A DNA stretch of 6,494 bases from Candidatus Chloroheliales bacterium (GCA_003243865.1 QHBQ01000375.1:1-6494), one strand, 5' to 3'. Counted from the stretch's first letter, positions 1 to 5,386 are shown. Translations and numbers: made by a program. The notes: generated from the letters alone by a model not told the origin.

Positions 1-1235
1 CGCTCAATCAGCGGGGTTGCCACTCCACCCATCGTCTCGATCGCCAGCGTCAGCGGGGTAACATCGAGCAGCAGCACGTCCTTAACCTCGCCGCCCAGCA
101 CACCGGCCTGGATCGCCGCGCCGAGGGCAACCACTTCGTCAGGGTTGATGCTGCGGTTGGGGTCCTTGCCGAAGAACTTCTTGACCGTGTCCTGCACCGC
201 AGGCATACGGGTCTGGCCGCCGACGAGCAGCACTTCGTCAATCTTGTTGGTGGTGGCGTCAGCGTCGCTCAGGGCGCTCTTCATCGGTGGGATGGTGCGC
301 TCAACCAGGTCGCCGACAAGCTGCTCCAGCTTCGAGCGGCTCAGGGTGTAGTTGAGGTGCTTGGGGCCTTCAGCGGTCGCAGTGATAAACGGCAGGTTGA
401 TTTCGGTCTGCTGGGTGGTAGAGAGTTCGATCTTCGCCTTCTCCGCCGCTTCCTTCAACCGCTGCAAAGCCATCTTGTCATTGCGCAGGTCAATGCCCTC
501 ATCGCGCTTGTACTGATCGGCCAACCAGTCAATGATGCGCTGATCGAAGTCGTCGCCGCCCAGGTGGGTGTCGCCATTGGTCGCCTTGACCTCGAACACG
601 CCCTCGCCAAGGCTAAGGACGCTGATGTCATAGGTGCCGCCACCGAGGTCGTAGACGGCGATCTCCTCATCCTTGCCCGCCTTGTCTAGCCCGTAGGCCA
701 GCGCCGAAGCGGTCGGCTCGTTGATGATGCGCAGCACTTCGAGACCAGCGATGCGGCCCGCGTCCTTGGTCGCCTGGCGCTGGCTGTCGTTGAAGTAGGC
801 AGGAACGGTAATCACCGCCTGGGTCACAGGTGCGCCCAGATATGCCTCGGCATCAGTCTTCAGCTTCTGCAAGATCATCGCCGAGATTTCAGGCGGCGAA
901 TAGGTGCGTCCGCCCATCGTTACTTGCAGGTCGCCGTTGGTCGCCGCCGATACCTTGTAAGGCACCAGCTTGATGTCGCGCTGCACGCTGGGGTCATCAA
1001 ACTTGCGGCCCATGAACCGCTTGATGCTGAAGATGGTATTCTCCGGGTTGGTCACGGCCTGGCGCTTCGCGACCTGGCCGACCAGCCGCTCACCGCTCTT
1101 GCTAATCGCCACTACCGATGGGGTAGTGCGCGCCCCTTCGGCGTTGGGGATAACGGTGGCCTCGCCACCCTCGATGACCGCGACCACGCTATTTGTCGTG
1201 CCGAGGTCAATACCGATAATCCTGGATTGTGCCAT
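1..1235 (-). CDS. dnaK: Hsp70 chaperone DnaK, C-terminal part cut off by window edge
   Basis: Cytosolic ATP-dependent chaperone that binds unfolded segments and works with GrpE and a DnaJ protein. The visible 411 codons start at [16 protein letters not shown], which holds the phosphate-1 loop (IDLGTTNS, about 8-15). They continue with the conserved [11 protein letters not shown] (172-182), phosphate-2 DLGGGTYD (196-203; Tyr where Phe is the usual residue), LGGDDFD (225-231) and the adenosine-site LVGGQTRMP (337-345). The interdomain linker [10 protein letters not shown] follows (386-395). The whole nucleotide-binding domain is therefore present, and the window ends at the start of the substrate-binding domain. 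The ATG at 1235-1233 is preceded by a strong GGGAGGG ribosome site (1245-1251), 9 nt away. It lies third in the operon behind hrcA and grpE, with a 147-nt gap to grpE that contains a palindromic repeat. Identity is very secure; the gene is partial only because of the window edge. Confidence 0.98.
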   Translation of the reverse strand, partial: MAQSRIIGIDLGTTNSVVAVIEGGEATVIPNAEGARTTPSVVAISKSGERLVGQVAKRQAVTNPENTIFSIKRFMGRKFDDPSVQRDIKLVPYKVSAATNGDLQVTMGGRTYSPPEISAMILQKLKTDAEAYLGAPVTQAVITVPAYFNDSQRQATKDAGRIAGLEVLRIINEPTASALAYGLDKAGKDEEIAVYDLGGGTYDISVLSLGEGVFEVKATNGDTHLGGDDFDQRIIDWLADQYKRDEGIDLRNDKMALQRLKEAAEKAKIELSTTQQTEINLPFITATAEGPKHLNYTLSRSKLEQLVGDLVERTIPPMKSALSDADATTNKIDEVLLVGGQTRMPAVQDTVKKFFGKDPNRSINPDEVVALGAAIQAGVLGGEVKDVLLLDVTPLTLAIETMGGVATPLIE

Positions 1236-1280
1236 TGTTATGTTCCCTCCCTGTTTCTCAAGTTTTGGATTATTTTGTAG

Positions 1281-1300
1281 GGGCGTGATTTATCACGCCC
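1281..1300. repeat. Dispersed palindromic repeat, copy 1 (grpE-dnaK gap)
   Basis: A perfect inverted repeat: GGGCGTGAT, a TT centre, then ATCACGCCC. It is preceded by ATTTTGTAG (1272-1280), and the same ATTTTGTA flank precedes the copy at 6270-6297. The repeated unit is therefore larger than the palindrome and looks like a small mobile or REP-like element. Here it lies in the untranslated stretch before dnaK. It has no T-run in the operon direction, so it is not a clear terminator; in the mRNA it could be a stability or processing hairpin. Confidence 0.85.
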
Positions 1301-1350
1301 TCGTGCCTGTTGTCAGCATTGATGCGCTTCGAGATTCTTCCCTCACCAAA

Positions 1351-1371
1351 CCTCTCCCCGCTGAGGCGAGG
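1351..1371. repeat. Imperfect GC-rich hairpin in the grpE-dnaK gap
   Basis: CCTCTCC and GGCGAGG form a 7-bp stem with one mismatch around a 7-nt loop. On the plus strand it is followed by CTTTT, which resembles a terminator, but no plus-strand gene enters here. In the operon direction only a TTT follows after several bases. It is probably a decayed copy of the CTCCCC-type intergenic repeats that also fill the hrcA-grpE gap. Confidence 0.5.
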
Positions 1372-1382
1372 CTTTTAGGGTA

Positions 1383-1940
1383 TCATCCCTTCTTCACTTT
1401 CACTACGCTGTGGCGTAGCACCTTGTCACCATAGGTATAGCCGGGGCGGTACTCCTCGCTGACGGTATCCGGCTCGCCTTCGCCCTCTTCGTCGTAGGCA
1501 ATCGCTTCGTGGCGCTGGGGGTCGAACGGCTGGCCCTTCGCCTCGATGCGGCTGACCCCTTCCTTCTCCAGAATCGCACGCAGCTTGCGCTCGATGCCGA
1601 GTACACCATTCAGCCAGCGTCGTTCGCGCTCGCCGAACTGCTCCAGGTCGGGCGCGTTCTTCAGCGCCAGCTCCAAATCGTCCAACACCACCAATATCTT
1701 CATGATCACGTCGGCCTTGCCCAGCTTGATCAGGTCGTTGCGCTCCGCCTCGACCCGCCGCTTATAGTTGATAAAGGCGGCACGTTCACGCTGCAAGGCG
1801 TCAAGGTAATCGGCAGCCAATTCGGCCTGCTTGCCGTTTGCCGCAGGAATGCTGTTCAAAGCCTCTTCGAGGGTCATACCCTCCTCTTGTTGCCCATCGC
1901 TGTTCTCATTATTCACATTTGCGGTCTGCTCATCGGTCAT
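1383..1940 (-). CDS. grpE: GrpE, nucleotide exchange factor for DnaK
   Basis: GrpE releases ADP from DnaK and so resets the chaperone cycle. The 185-aa product has the family layout: an acidic, Gln/Asn-rich disordered tail (1-30), a long charged helix for the dimeric coiled coil (about 36-90, including RAAFINYKRRVEAER), a short helical bundle (about 100-127), and the C-terminal beta domain that contacts DnaK. The beta domain carries GQPFDPQRHEAI (136-147) and GYTYGDKVLRHSVVKV (167-182). The start chosen is the ATG at 1940-1938 (MTDEQTANVN), with AAAGGAG 12 nt upstream. Longer readings to 1976 or 2009 would translate into the repeat-rich gap and add no recognisable family sequence. It lies between hrcA and dnaK and is presumably cotranscribed under CIRCE control. 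Family length is typically 170-210 aa. Confidence 0.96.
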   Translation of the reverse strand: MTDEQTANVNNENSDGQQEEGMTLEEALNSIPAANGKQAELAADYLDALQRERAAFINYKRRVEAERNDLIKLGKADVIMKILVVLDDLELALKNAPDLEQFGERERRWLNGVLGIERKLRAILEKEGVSRIEAKGQPFDPQRHEAIAYDEEGEGEPDTVSEEYRPGYTYGDKVLRHSVVKVKKG

Positions 1941-1952
1941 CGGTCTTGCTTT

Positions 1953-1959
1953 CTCCTTT
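1953..1959 (-). promoter_or_regulatory. Ribosome binding site that supports the grpE start
   Basis: Read on the minus strand this is AAAGGAG, 12 nt before the ATG at 1940. The spacing is slightly long, but it is the best ribosome site near any candidate start. The rival start at 1976 has only an AGAGGG that belongs to the repeat array. Confidence 0.65.
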
Positions 1960-1998
1960 GGTATTCTCTTGCCCATCTTATGCGCGGTCCCTCTCCCC

Positions 1999-2110
1999 GC
2001 CTCCCCCAAAGGGGGAGGGGTTTTGCTCCCCTCCCACCGGGAGGGGCTGGGGGAGGGTGGGTGCGGCGCGACTCACTCCCCTACCCAGCCTTCCCCAAAG
2101 GGGAGGGGTC
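1999..2110. repeat. Array of C/G-rich palindromes in the hrcA-grpE gap
   Basis: Three short hairpins of one style follow each other: CCTCCCCC/GGGGGAGG with AAA loop (2000-2018), CCCCTCCC/GGGAGGGG with ACC loop (2028-2046), and TCCCC/GGGGA with AAA loop (2092-2104). A 10-bp palindrome GGTCCGGACC (2107-2116) abuts the last. The repeated CTCCCC...AAA...GGGGAG pattern suggests multiple insertions or amplification of one intergenic element. In the operon direction none is followed by a T-run, so they should not terminate transcription, but they would place strong hairpins between the hrcA and grpE coding regions. Confidence 0.8.
2039..2061 (+). other. Potential G-quadruplex on the operon's template strand
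   Basis: Five G-tracts of 3 to 5 Gs are separated by loops of 1, 2, 1 and 1 nt (GGG-A-GGGG-CT-GGGGG-A-GGG-T-GGG). This meets the usual G3+N1-7 rule with very short loops. The G-rich strand is the plus strand, which is the template for hrcA-grpE-dnaK transcription. The first tracts are also the 3' arm of the hairpin at 2028-2046, so the two structures compete. The motif is seen directly; any effect on transcription is inferred. Confidence 0.6.
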
Positions 2111-2145
2111 CGGACCCGGCTCCCTTTTGGGTCGCGGTCTGGCGG

Positions 2146-3183
2146 TTATTGCAACGGGCCATAGACATCGGCCATCATCTCAGATAGCAGGCGAGCGACA
2201 TAGCGCACGCCGCCGATGCTGCGGCCATACTCCATTCGCGTCGGCCCAATGATGCCTAGCACGCCTGCCTTCTCGCCGACACCATAGCGGGCGAGGATGA
2301 CGCTGCACTGGCGCAGGTCGTTGAGGCGGTTCTCGTCGCCAATAATCACCTGCACCCCCTCCTGGGTGAGTACATCGGTAAGCAGGGTGAGCAGCGAACC
2401 GCCGCCCTCGATGATCTCCAGCACCTGCTTGACCCGCTCGGTGGCCTTGAACTCTGGCTGACTGAGCATATTGACGAGACCGTCGTAGATGATGTCGCGG
2501 TTGGTGAGGTCTTCGATACTGTGCAGCATTGCCACCACGTGGGTCTCGATCTCGCGCTCGACCTCGCTGCGCCCTGGCTCGGCGGCGGGCAGGTTGGTGA
2601 GGCCGCGCCCGACCAGCCGCTCGTTCAGCTTGTTGCTGATCGTCGTAAGCTCGTCCTGCTCCTTCGCTTCGGGCAGGGCGATGACCTGCTGGCGCACGGT
2701 GCCATCCTGCGTGACCAGCACGAGCAGGGCAGTGCGCTCCTTAATCGAAAGCAACTGGCATTGCTTGACTGTGGCGCTGACGCTGCGCGGCTCGGTCACC
2801 AGCGCGGTGTTCTGCGCGGTGCGGGCCAGCACGGCGGCGGAGAGGCGCATCCACTCCTCGACATCGTTCTGTACCTGGTGGAATTGGTGCTGGATGGTGC
2901 GCTGCTCGTCGTTGGGCAAGCTCAAGTTAGGGCTGAAGCCGAGCATATGCTGTACGAAGTAGCGATAGCCCTTGTCCGCCGGGATGCGCCCTGCGCTGGT
3001 GTGGGTGTGGGTGATGTAGCCACCCGCCTCAAGCTCGGCCATCTCGTTGCGCACCGTGGCCGGTTTGACCCCTAGCTCGTGCTTCGCGGCAATGTTCTCG
3101 CTGGCAACCGGGCGCACCGTGTTGATGTACTCCTCGATGATGATGCGCAGGATCTGCTTTTGTCGTTCGCTCAGTTCGTCCAT
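2146..3183 (-). CDS. hrcA: Heat-inducible transcription repressor HrcA
   Basis: HrcA binds CIRCE as a dimer and represses heat-shock genes; its activity is known to depend on the GroE chaperonin. The 345-aa product matches the usual length of about 340-350. The N-terminal winged helix spans about 1-75 (LSERQKQILRIIIEEYI at the start, KPATVRNEMAELEAGGYI as recognition region, then HTSAGRIPADKGYRYFV at 61-77). The middle is a GAF-like region with a dimerisation insert, and the C-terminus has the conserved GVLGIIGPTRMEYGRSIGGVRYVARLL (307-333). The ATG at 3183 has a GGTGAGG ribosome site only 3-4 nt upstream, which is short but the only good candidate. CIRCE lies 53 nt upstream, so the gene is autoregulated. 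It is first in the operon, 205 nt before grpE; that unusually long gap is filled with repeats. Confidence 0.98.
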   Translation of the reverse strand: MDELSERQKQILRIIIEEYINTVRPVASENIAAKHELGVKPATVRNEMAELEAGGYITHTHTSAGRIPADKGYRYFVQHMLGFSPNLSLPNDEQRTIQHQFHQVQNDVEEWMRLSAAVLARTAQNTALVTEPRSVSATVKQCQLLSIKERTALLVLVTQDGTVRQQVIALPEAKEQDELTTISNKLNERLVGRGLTNLPAAEPGRSEVEREIETHVVAMLHSIEDLTNRDIIYDGLVNMLSQPEFKATERVKQVLEIIEGGGSLLTLLTDVLTQEGVQVIIGDENRLNDLRQCSVILARYGVGEKAGVLGIIGPTRMEYGRSIGGVRYVARLLSEMMADVYGPLQ

Positions 3184-3236
3184 TTACCTCACCGTTGCGG
3201 AAAGTTGATAATACCGCACTCAACTTGTCATCCTGA

Positions 3237-3262
3237 TTAGCACTCGAACCCCAGAGTGCTAC
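3237..3262 (-). promoter_or_regulatory. CIRCE operator bound by HrcA, with an 8-nt spacer
   Basis: TTAGCACTC (3237-3245), eight bases, then GAGTGCTAC (3254-3262). The consensus is TTAGCACTC-N9-GAGTGCTAA, so the arms match 17 of 18 positions but the spacer is one base shorter. It begins at or just after the predicted transcription start of hrcA, where bound repressor would block polymerase or its escape. It is the only CIRCE in the window and should govern hrcA, grpE and dnaK together. Confidence 0.92.
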
Positions 3263-3269
3263 TGAGCAA

Positions 3270-3299
3270 AGAATACCATGTTTAGTACGTTACTGTCAA
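3270..3299 (-). promoter_or_regulatory. Sigma70-type promoter of the hrcA-grpE-dnaK operon
   Basis: On the minus strand a perfect TTGACA (3299-3294) is followed after 18 nt by TATTCT (3275-3270). The predicted start is near 3263, which leaves about 80 nt of leader that begins with CIRCE. A vegetative promoter combined with a CIRCE repressor site is the standard HrcA control arrangement. Confidence 0.8.
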
Positions 3300-3323
3300 G
3301 GTTTGAACACGCGGCAGGCGGTG

Positions 3324-3341
3324 GTCTAACGCAAGTCTAAC
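3324..3341. repeat. Direct repeat GTCTAAC spaced 11 bp, between two divergent promoters
   Basis: GTCTAAC occurs at 3324-3330 and again at 3335-3341, one helical turn apart, with a partial third match (TGTAAC) just after. It lies about 60-75 bp upstream of both the hrcA start and the start of the first membrane-protein gene. A transcription factor site is possible but the repeat is short, so chance cannot be excluded. Confidence 0.3.
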
Positions 3342-3384
3342 TGTAACGGAGAGGGATGAGCTATGTGGATAATTTGCTAGCCCG

Positions 3385-3393
3385 TGTTATAAT
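3385..3393 (+). promoter_or_regulatory. Extended -10 promoter, leaderless start of membrane-protein gene 1
   Basis: TGT followed by a consensus TATAAT (3388-3393), then 6 nt (GGTAGC) to the ATG at 3400. With normal spacing from the -10 box, transcription starts at the A of the ATG, giving a leaderless mRNA. No convincing -35 box lies 16-18 nt upstream, as expected for an extended -10 promoter. A conserved TTGC sits 14 nt before the -10 hexamer (3374), as in the next two genes. Confidence 0.8.
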
Positions 3394-3399
3394 GGTAGC

Positions 3400-3864
3400 A
3401 TGGATGCTAATCCCCACAACCAGCCTACCTACGCAGATCCACCGCACCAGGGTGTGATCATCGAGGATTATCGTGGGCCGCTTCTGCAGCAGTCGGCAGC
3501 GAATGGCTCTACGGTTTACCCTGCTCCACGCCGCCCCGCCTTTGATGTGGTTAATGATGAAGTGAACATCTGGGCATGGTGGGGCATTGCTTGCCCTATA
3601 ATTGCTATTCCACTGCTACTTGTATCCACCGCGCTTGCTATCTCCTTGTTCCCTTCTACTGTGCCTCTAGCCTTTCTTCTCGCCTTGCTTATGCCTGGCG
3701 CAGCGGCTCTCGTTGTGGGTCTGATAAACAGCCTCAGATCTTTGCTGTCACTTCGCCGCTCCCCTCAGCCTGTATCCACAGCAGTTCGGAGCATTGTTGG
3801 ACTAATGATAAGCGGATTGGTTATCCTCTATTTTGTGTTGGGTATTACCAATGTCCTCGAATAG
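3400..3864 (+). CDS. Unrecognised three-segment membrane protein, MDANPHNQP family gene 1
   Basis: I do not recognise this 154-aa protein. Residues 1-29 form a tag shared with the next two genes: MDANPHNQP, then DPPHQGVIIEDYRGPLL. A variable Pro/Ser-rich linker follows (30-50), then NDEVNIWAWWG leading into three likely membrane segments (about 58-84, 87-109, 131-151). The loop between segments 2 and 3 is basic (RSLLSLRRSP), which by the positive-inside rule puts the tag in the cytoplasm and the short C-terminus outside. There is no signal peptide or catalytic motif. No Shine-Dalgarno precedes the ATG, and the promoter predicts a leaderless mRNA. It diverges from hrcA. Against gene 2, at least six of the changes within codons 3-29 are silent third-position changes, so the tag is a selected protein sequence. 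Function unknown. Confidence 0.88.
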   Translation: MDANPHNQPTYADPPHQGVIIEDYRGPLLQQSAANGSTVYPAPRRPAFDVVNDEVNIWAWWGIACPIIAIPLLLVSTALAISLFPSTVPLAFLLALLMPGAAALVVGLINSLRSLLSLRRSPQPVSTAVRSIVGLMISGLVILYFVLGITNVLE

Positions 3865-3913
3865 TTCGTTGGCTGTTCCGCTGTGCCTTGCCCGCCTATG
3901 ATATAATGGTAGC
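3865..3913 (+). repeat. Duplicated upstream block, copy before gene 2
   Basis: From about the GTTCGTTGGCTG at 3864-3875 to the start codon, this gap matches the one before gene 3 (4419-4469) closely: TTCGTTGGCTG against TCCGTTGGCTG, then TCCGCT and TGCCTTGCC in both. The gap before gene 1 shares only the last 20 or so bases. This implies that genes 2 and 3 arose by duplication of a unit carrying its own promoter. Confidence 0.75.
3899..3907 (+). promoter_or_regulatory. Extended -10 promoter, leaderless start of membrane-protein gene 2
   Basis: TGA plus TATAAT (3902-3907), then the same 6-nt GGTAGC as in gene 1, then ATG at 3914. The spacing again places the transcription start on the start codon. 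A TTGC lies 14 nt upstream of the hexamer (3888). Confidence 0.8.
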
Positions 3914-4405
3914 ATGGATGCCAATCCCCACAACCAGCCTATCTACTCTGATCCTCCGTATCAAGGTGTGGTCATCGAGGATTATCGCGGGCCGCTGCTA
4001 TCACAGCCCGTGAGCAAGGAGGCCAGCTATAGCAGAACCTGGTCAAGCAGTCCACAGCAGCGTATCTATGCTTCTATGCCTCGCCGTTATATTAGAAACG
4101 AGGTGGAAGTGTGGGCAGCGTGGAGCATAATCTGCTTTATCCTTGCTTTGACAATTTTGATATTGGAAAATGTAATTACAAGCCATCTGGGCATATATGA
4201 TCCAGAACTGCAATGGTGGCTTATGTTGATGTTTCTACCGGCTGCTATTATATCTGTCGGATTCTTTGATGGTATTCGTAGTATGGTTCGATTCCGCCAC
4301 GCCTGGCGCCCAACTTGGACGCTATGTGTAGGAATTCTCGGTGCGTTGCTTAACGGTCTTTCTCTCTTGTATCTTGCAGTAACGCCTTTTCTTCTATTCG
4401 ACTAA
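3914..4405 (+). CDS. Unrecognised three-segment membrane protein, MDANPHNQP family gene 2
   Basis: A 163-aa paralogue of the preceding gene; function not recognised. The tag (1-31) differs from that of gene 1 at only 4 of the first 29 residues. The linker (32-61) is Ser/Arg-rich and unrelated in sequence. NEVEVWAAWSI (62-72) aligns with NEVNIWAWWGI of gene 1. Membrane segments lie at about 66-88, 101-120 and 135-158. A basic loop RSMVRFRHAWRP between the last two matches the loop of gene 1, giving the same predicted cytoplasmic tag. The outer loop between segments 1 and 2 is longer (about 89-100) and contains an acidic YDPE. It starts 49 nt after gene 1, with its own promoter and no Shine-Dalgarno. 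Its codons look less GC-rich than those of hrcA or rpsB, which suggests relaxed or faster evolution, or an acquired origin. Confidence 0.88.
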   Translation: MDANPHNQPIYSDPPYQGVVIEDYRGPLLSQPVSKEASYSRTWSSSPQQRIYASMPRRYIRNEVEVWAAWSIICFILALTILILENVITSHLGIYDPELQWWLMLMFLPAAIISVGFFDGIRSMVRFRHAWRPTWTLCVGILGALLNGLSLLYLAVTPFLLFD

Positions 4406-4418
4406 TTTGCCGTTGAAC

Positions 4419-4469
4419 AGTCCGTTGGCTGCTCCGCTATGCCTTGCCAGCCCGTGCTATAATGCCCGC
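4419..4469 (+). repeat. Duplicated upstream block, copy before gene 3
   Basis: Second copy of the promoter-bearing block described at 3865-3913: CCGTTGGCTG, CTCCGCTATGCCTTGCC, then the -10 region. Differences are scattered single bases. The last six bases before the ATG are GCCCGC instead of GGTAGC, yet the 6-nt length is kept, which supports a functional spacing constraint. Confidence 0.75.
4455..4463 (+). promoter_or_regulatory. Extended -10 promoter, leaderless start of membrane-protein gene 3
   Basis: TGC plus TATAAT (4458-4463), then 6 nt (GCCCGC) to the ATG at 4470. TTGC again lies 14 nt upstream of the hexamer (4444). It decides the start: an in-frame ATG at 4407 would put the promoter inside the coding region and break alignment with the family. 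Confidence 0.8.
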
Positions 4470-5081
4470 ATGGATGCCAATCCCCACAACCAGCCTGCCC
4501 CTACCGCTGACCTTCCGTATCAGGGCGTGGTCATTGAGCAGTATCGCGGGCCGCTGCTGTCACAGCCACAGACACGAAGTGGGATCAGCGTCAGTCATAC
4601 CCCCGATTATTCTGCCCCGCTGTTTGCTTTCGATGTGCCGCCTCCAGAGTGGTTGGCTGAACAACCGCAGCCACGCCGACCAACACGCTTGCGCCGCTGG
4701 CTAACCAGAATGTTCCGCAGCGATGATGAGGTGCTGAACTCGGCTAAGCGCGGGTGGGGCTGGATGCTGATAGTGCTGGCTTGTTATCTTATGATCGCTA
4801 TTACTTCGCGCTTCCCTGGCAACGAATCGGGATTCATTTACCTTGTGTACGCTGTGGCAGTAACTGCCTCATGTCTCAGCCCGCTGCCTATTTTGGTGCT
4901 GCTGCCACTTGCGCTGAAGGATTCGGTAATTAGCTTGCGTAATTATCGCCACTCACAGTACCCGCGGCTTGCCCTCCGCTTCAGCTTTGTCACCTTCGTC
5001 GTCAGTACAATCTTGCTGGTAATCACCCTCTGGTCTGTAGTGCAGATAGGCATTGTTATGAGCGACCTAGGTAAGTATTGA
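4470..5081 (+). CDS. Unrecognised three-segment membrane protein, MDANPHNQP family gene 3
   Basis: The longest paralogue, 203 aa, function not recognised. The tag (1-32) keeps MDANPHNQP, then has one extra residue, and continues with LPYQGVVIEQYRGPLLSQP. The linker (33-95) is much longer than in genes 1 and 2 and ends in a basic stretch RRPTRLRRWLTRMFR (69-83), which may lie on the inner membrane face. Likely membrane segments are 97-114, 122-149 and 169-195. Between the last two lies KDSVISLRNYRHSQYPR, basic like the matching loops of genes 1 and 2. No signal peptide, lipobox or catalytic motif is visible. It starts at the ATG at 4470, directly under its own promoter and 64 nt after gene 2. 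No terminator is evident between it and the repeat-rich leader of rpsB. Confidence 0.88.
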   Translation: MDANPHNQPAPTADLPYQGVVIEQYRGPLLSQPQTRSGISVSHTPDYSAPLFAFDVPPPEWLAEQPQPRRPTRLRRWLTRMFRSDDEVLNSAKRGWGWMLIVLACYLMIAITSRFPGNESGFIYLVYAVAVTASCLSPLPILVLLPLALKDSVISLRNYRHSQYPRLALRFSFVTFVVSTILLVITLWSVVQIGIVMSDLGKY

Positions 5082-5113
5082 TTCGGTTACGAGGAGGCGC
5101 TTTGCTTTTCACT

Positions 5114-5162
5114 CATGCCTCATGCCTCATGCCTCATGCCTCATGCCTCACGCCTCGCGCCT
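5114..5162 (+). repeat. Tandem heptamer array, CATGCCT x5 plus two decayed copies
   Basis: Five perfect CATGCCT units run from 5114 to 5148, followed by CACGCCT and CGCGCCT. The array ends about 10 bp before the -35 box of the rpsB promoter. Such arrays can change copy number by slippage. Here that would alter the distance from any upstream site to the promoter but not a reading frame. Confidence 0.9.
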
Positions 5163-5172
5163 CGCTCCAAAC

Positions 5173-5201
5173 TTGCCCCTTGCAATCGGATATGGTATAC
5201 T
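5173..5201 (+). promoter_or_regulatory. Probable promoter of rpsB-tsf
   Basis: TTGCCC (5173-5178), a 17-nt spacer, then TATACT (5196-5201) with an extended TG at 5193-5194. The predicted start near 5208 gives a leader of about 190 nt before the rpsB GTG. It is the best sigma70-like match in the gap. Confidence 0.65.
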
Positions 5202-5258
5202 TCCAGACGTGCCATCCACAATCTGCGGGTGGCGCAAATTAGCACGCCCTCTGACTGT

Positions 5259-5292
5259 CCAGGCGGTGGGCCAGCGGCGCTGGCTTCCCTGG
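5259..5292 (+). other. Nested hairpin in the rpsB leader
   Basis: GCCAGC (5270-5275) pairs with GCTGGC (5279-5284) around a GGC loop. Outside it, CCAGG (5259-5263) pairs with CCTGG (5288-5292), leaving an internal loop. It sits about 100 nt before rpsB. In other bacteria S2 is known to repress rpsB-tsf through leader RNA, so this is a candidate site, but the match to any known S2 leader class is not shown. Confidence 0.4.
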
Positions 5293-5342
5293 CAGGGTGA
5301 GGAGCGGCGGAAGAATATCAAACCATCCGGGGCTGTTCGTAG

Positions 5343-5362
5343 GGGCGAACCGTTGTTCGCCC
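5343..5362. repeat. Palindromic repeat in the rpsB leader
   Basis: GGGCGAAC, loop CGTT, GTTCGCCC: a perfect 8-bp stem with a tetraloop. It is preceded by GTAG, as in the GTAGGGGCG start of the repeat at 1281-1300, so it may be a relative of that family with a different core. It ends 24 nt before the rpsB ribosome site. There is no T-run after it, so a terminator is unlikely. Confidence 0.75.
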
Positions 5363-5386
5363 AGGCGAGGCAGTCCCTAAGTCAAA

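Noticed and set aside
1941..2009. Longer grpE start at 1976 or 2009
   Set aside because: The added residues come from the repeat-rich gap, and the ATG at 1940 has a better ribosome site and a typical acidic GrpE tail.
2000..2024. Terminator-like stem followed by TTTT on the plus strand
   Set aside because: No plus-strand transcript is expected here, and in the operon direction the stem is not followed by Ts; it is one of a set of similar palindromic repeats.
1509..2252. 247-aa plus-strand open frame over grpE and the repeat array
   Set aside because: It runs antisense through grpE, the palindromes and the end of hrcA; the sense genes are certain and the frame translates repeats.
2521..3075. 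184-aa plus-strand open frame opposite hrcA
   Set aside because: Antisense shadow of a secure gene in high-GC DNA, with no recognisable protein features.
3356..3460. Short upstream frame starting at the ATG at 3356, overlapping gene 1 in another frame
   Set aside because: The GGAGAGGG abuts its ATG with no usable spacing, it starts upstream of the predicted transcription start, and the substitution pattern among paralogues supports the MDANPHNQP frame only.
4407..4469. Upstream ATG giving gene 3 a 21-residue extension
   Set aside because: The extension would translate the promoter block, and the paralogues begin at the aligned MDANPHNQP.
3400..5081. Bacteriocin or secreted-peptide cluster with a common leader peptide
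   Set aside because: The tag has no double-glycine or signal-peptidase site, the bodies are three-segment membrane proteins, and no transporter or immunity gene is nearby.
5114..5162. CRISPR array
   Set aside because: Units are 7 bp with no spacers, so this is a simple tandem repeat; the other repeats in the window are dispersed palindromes and not regularly spaced.
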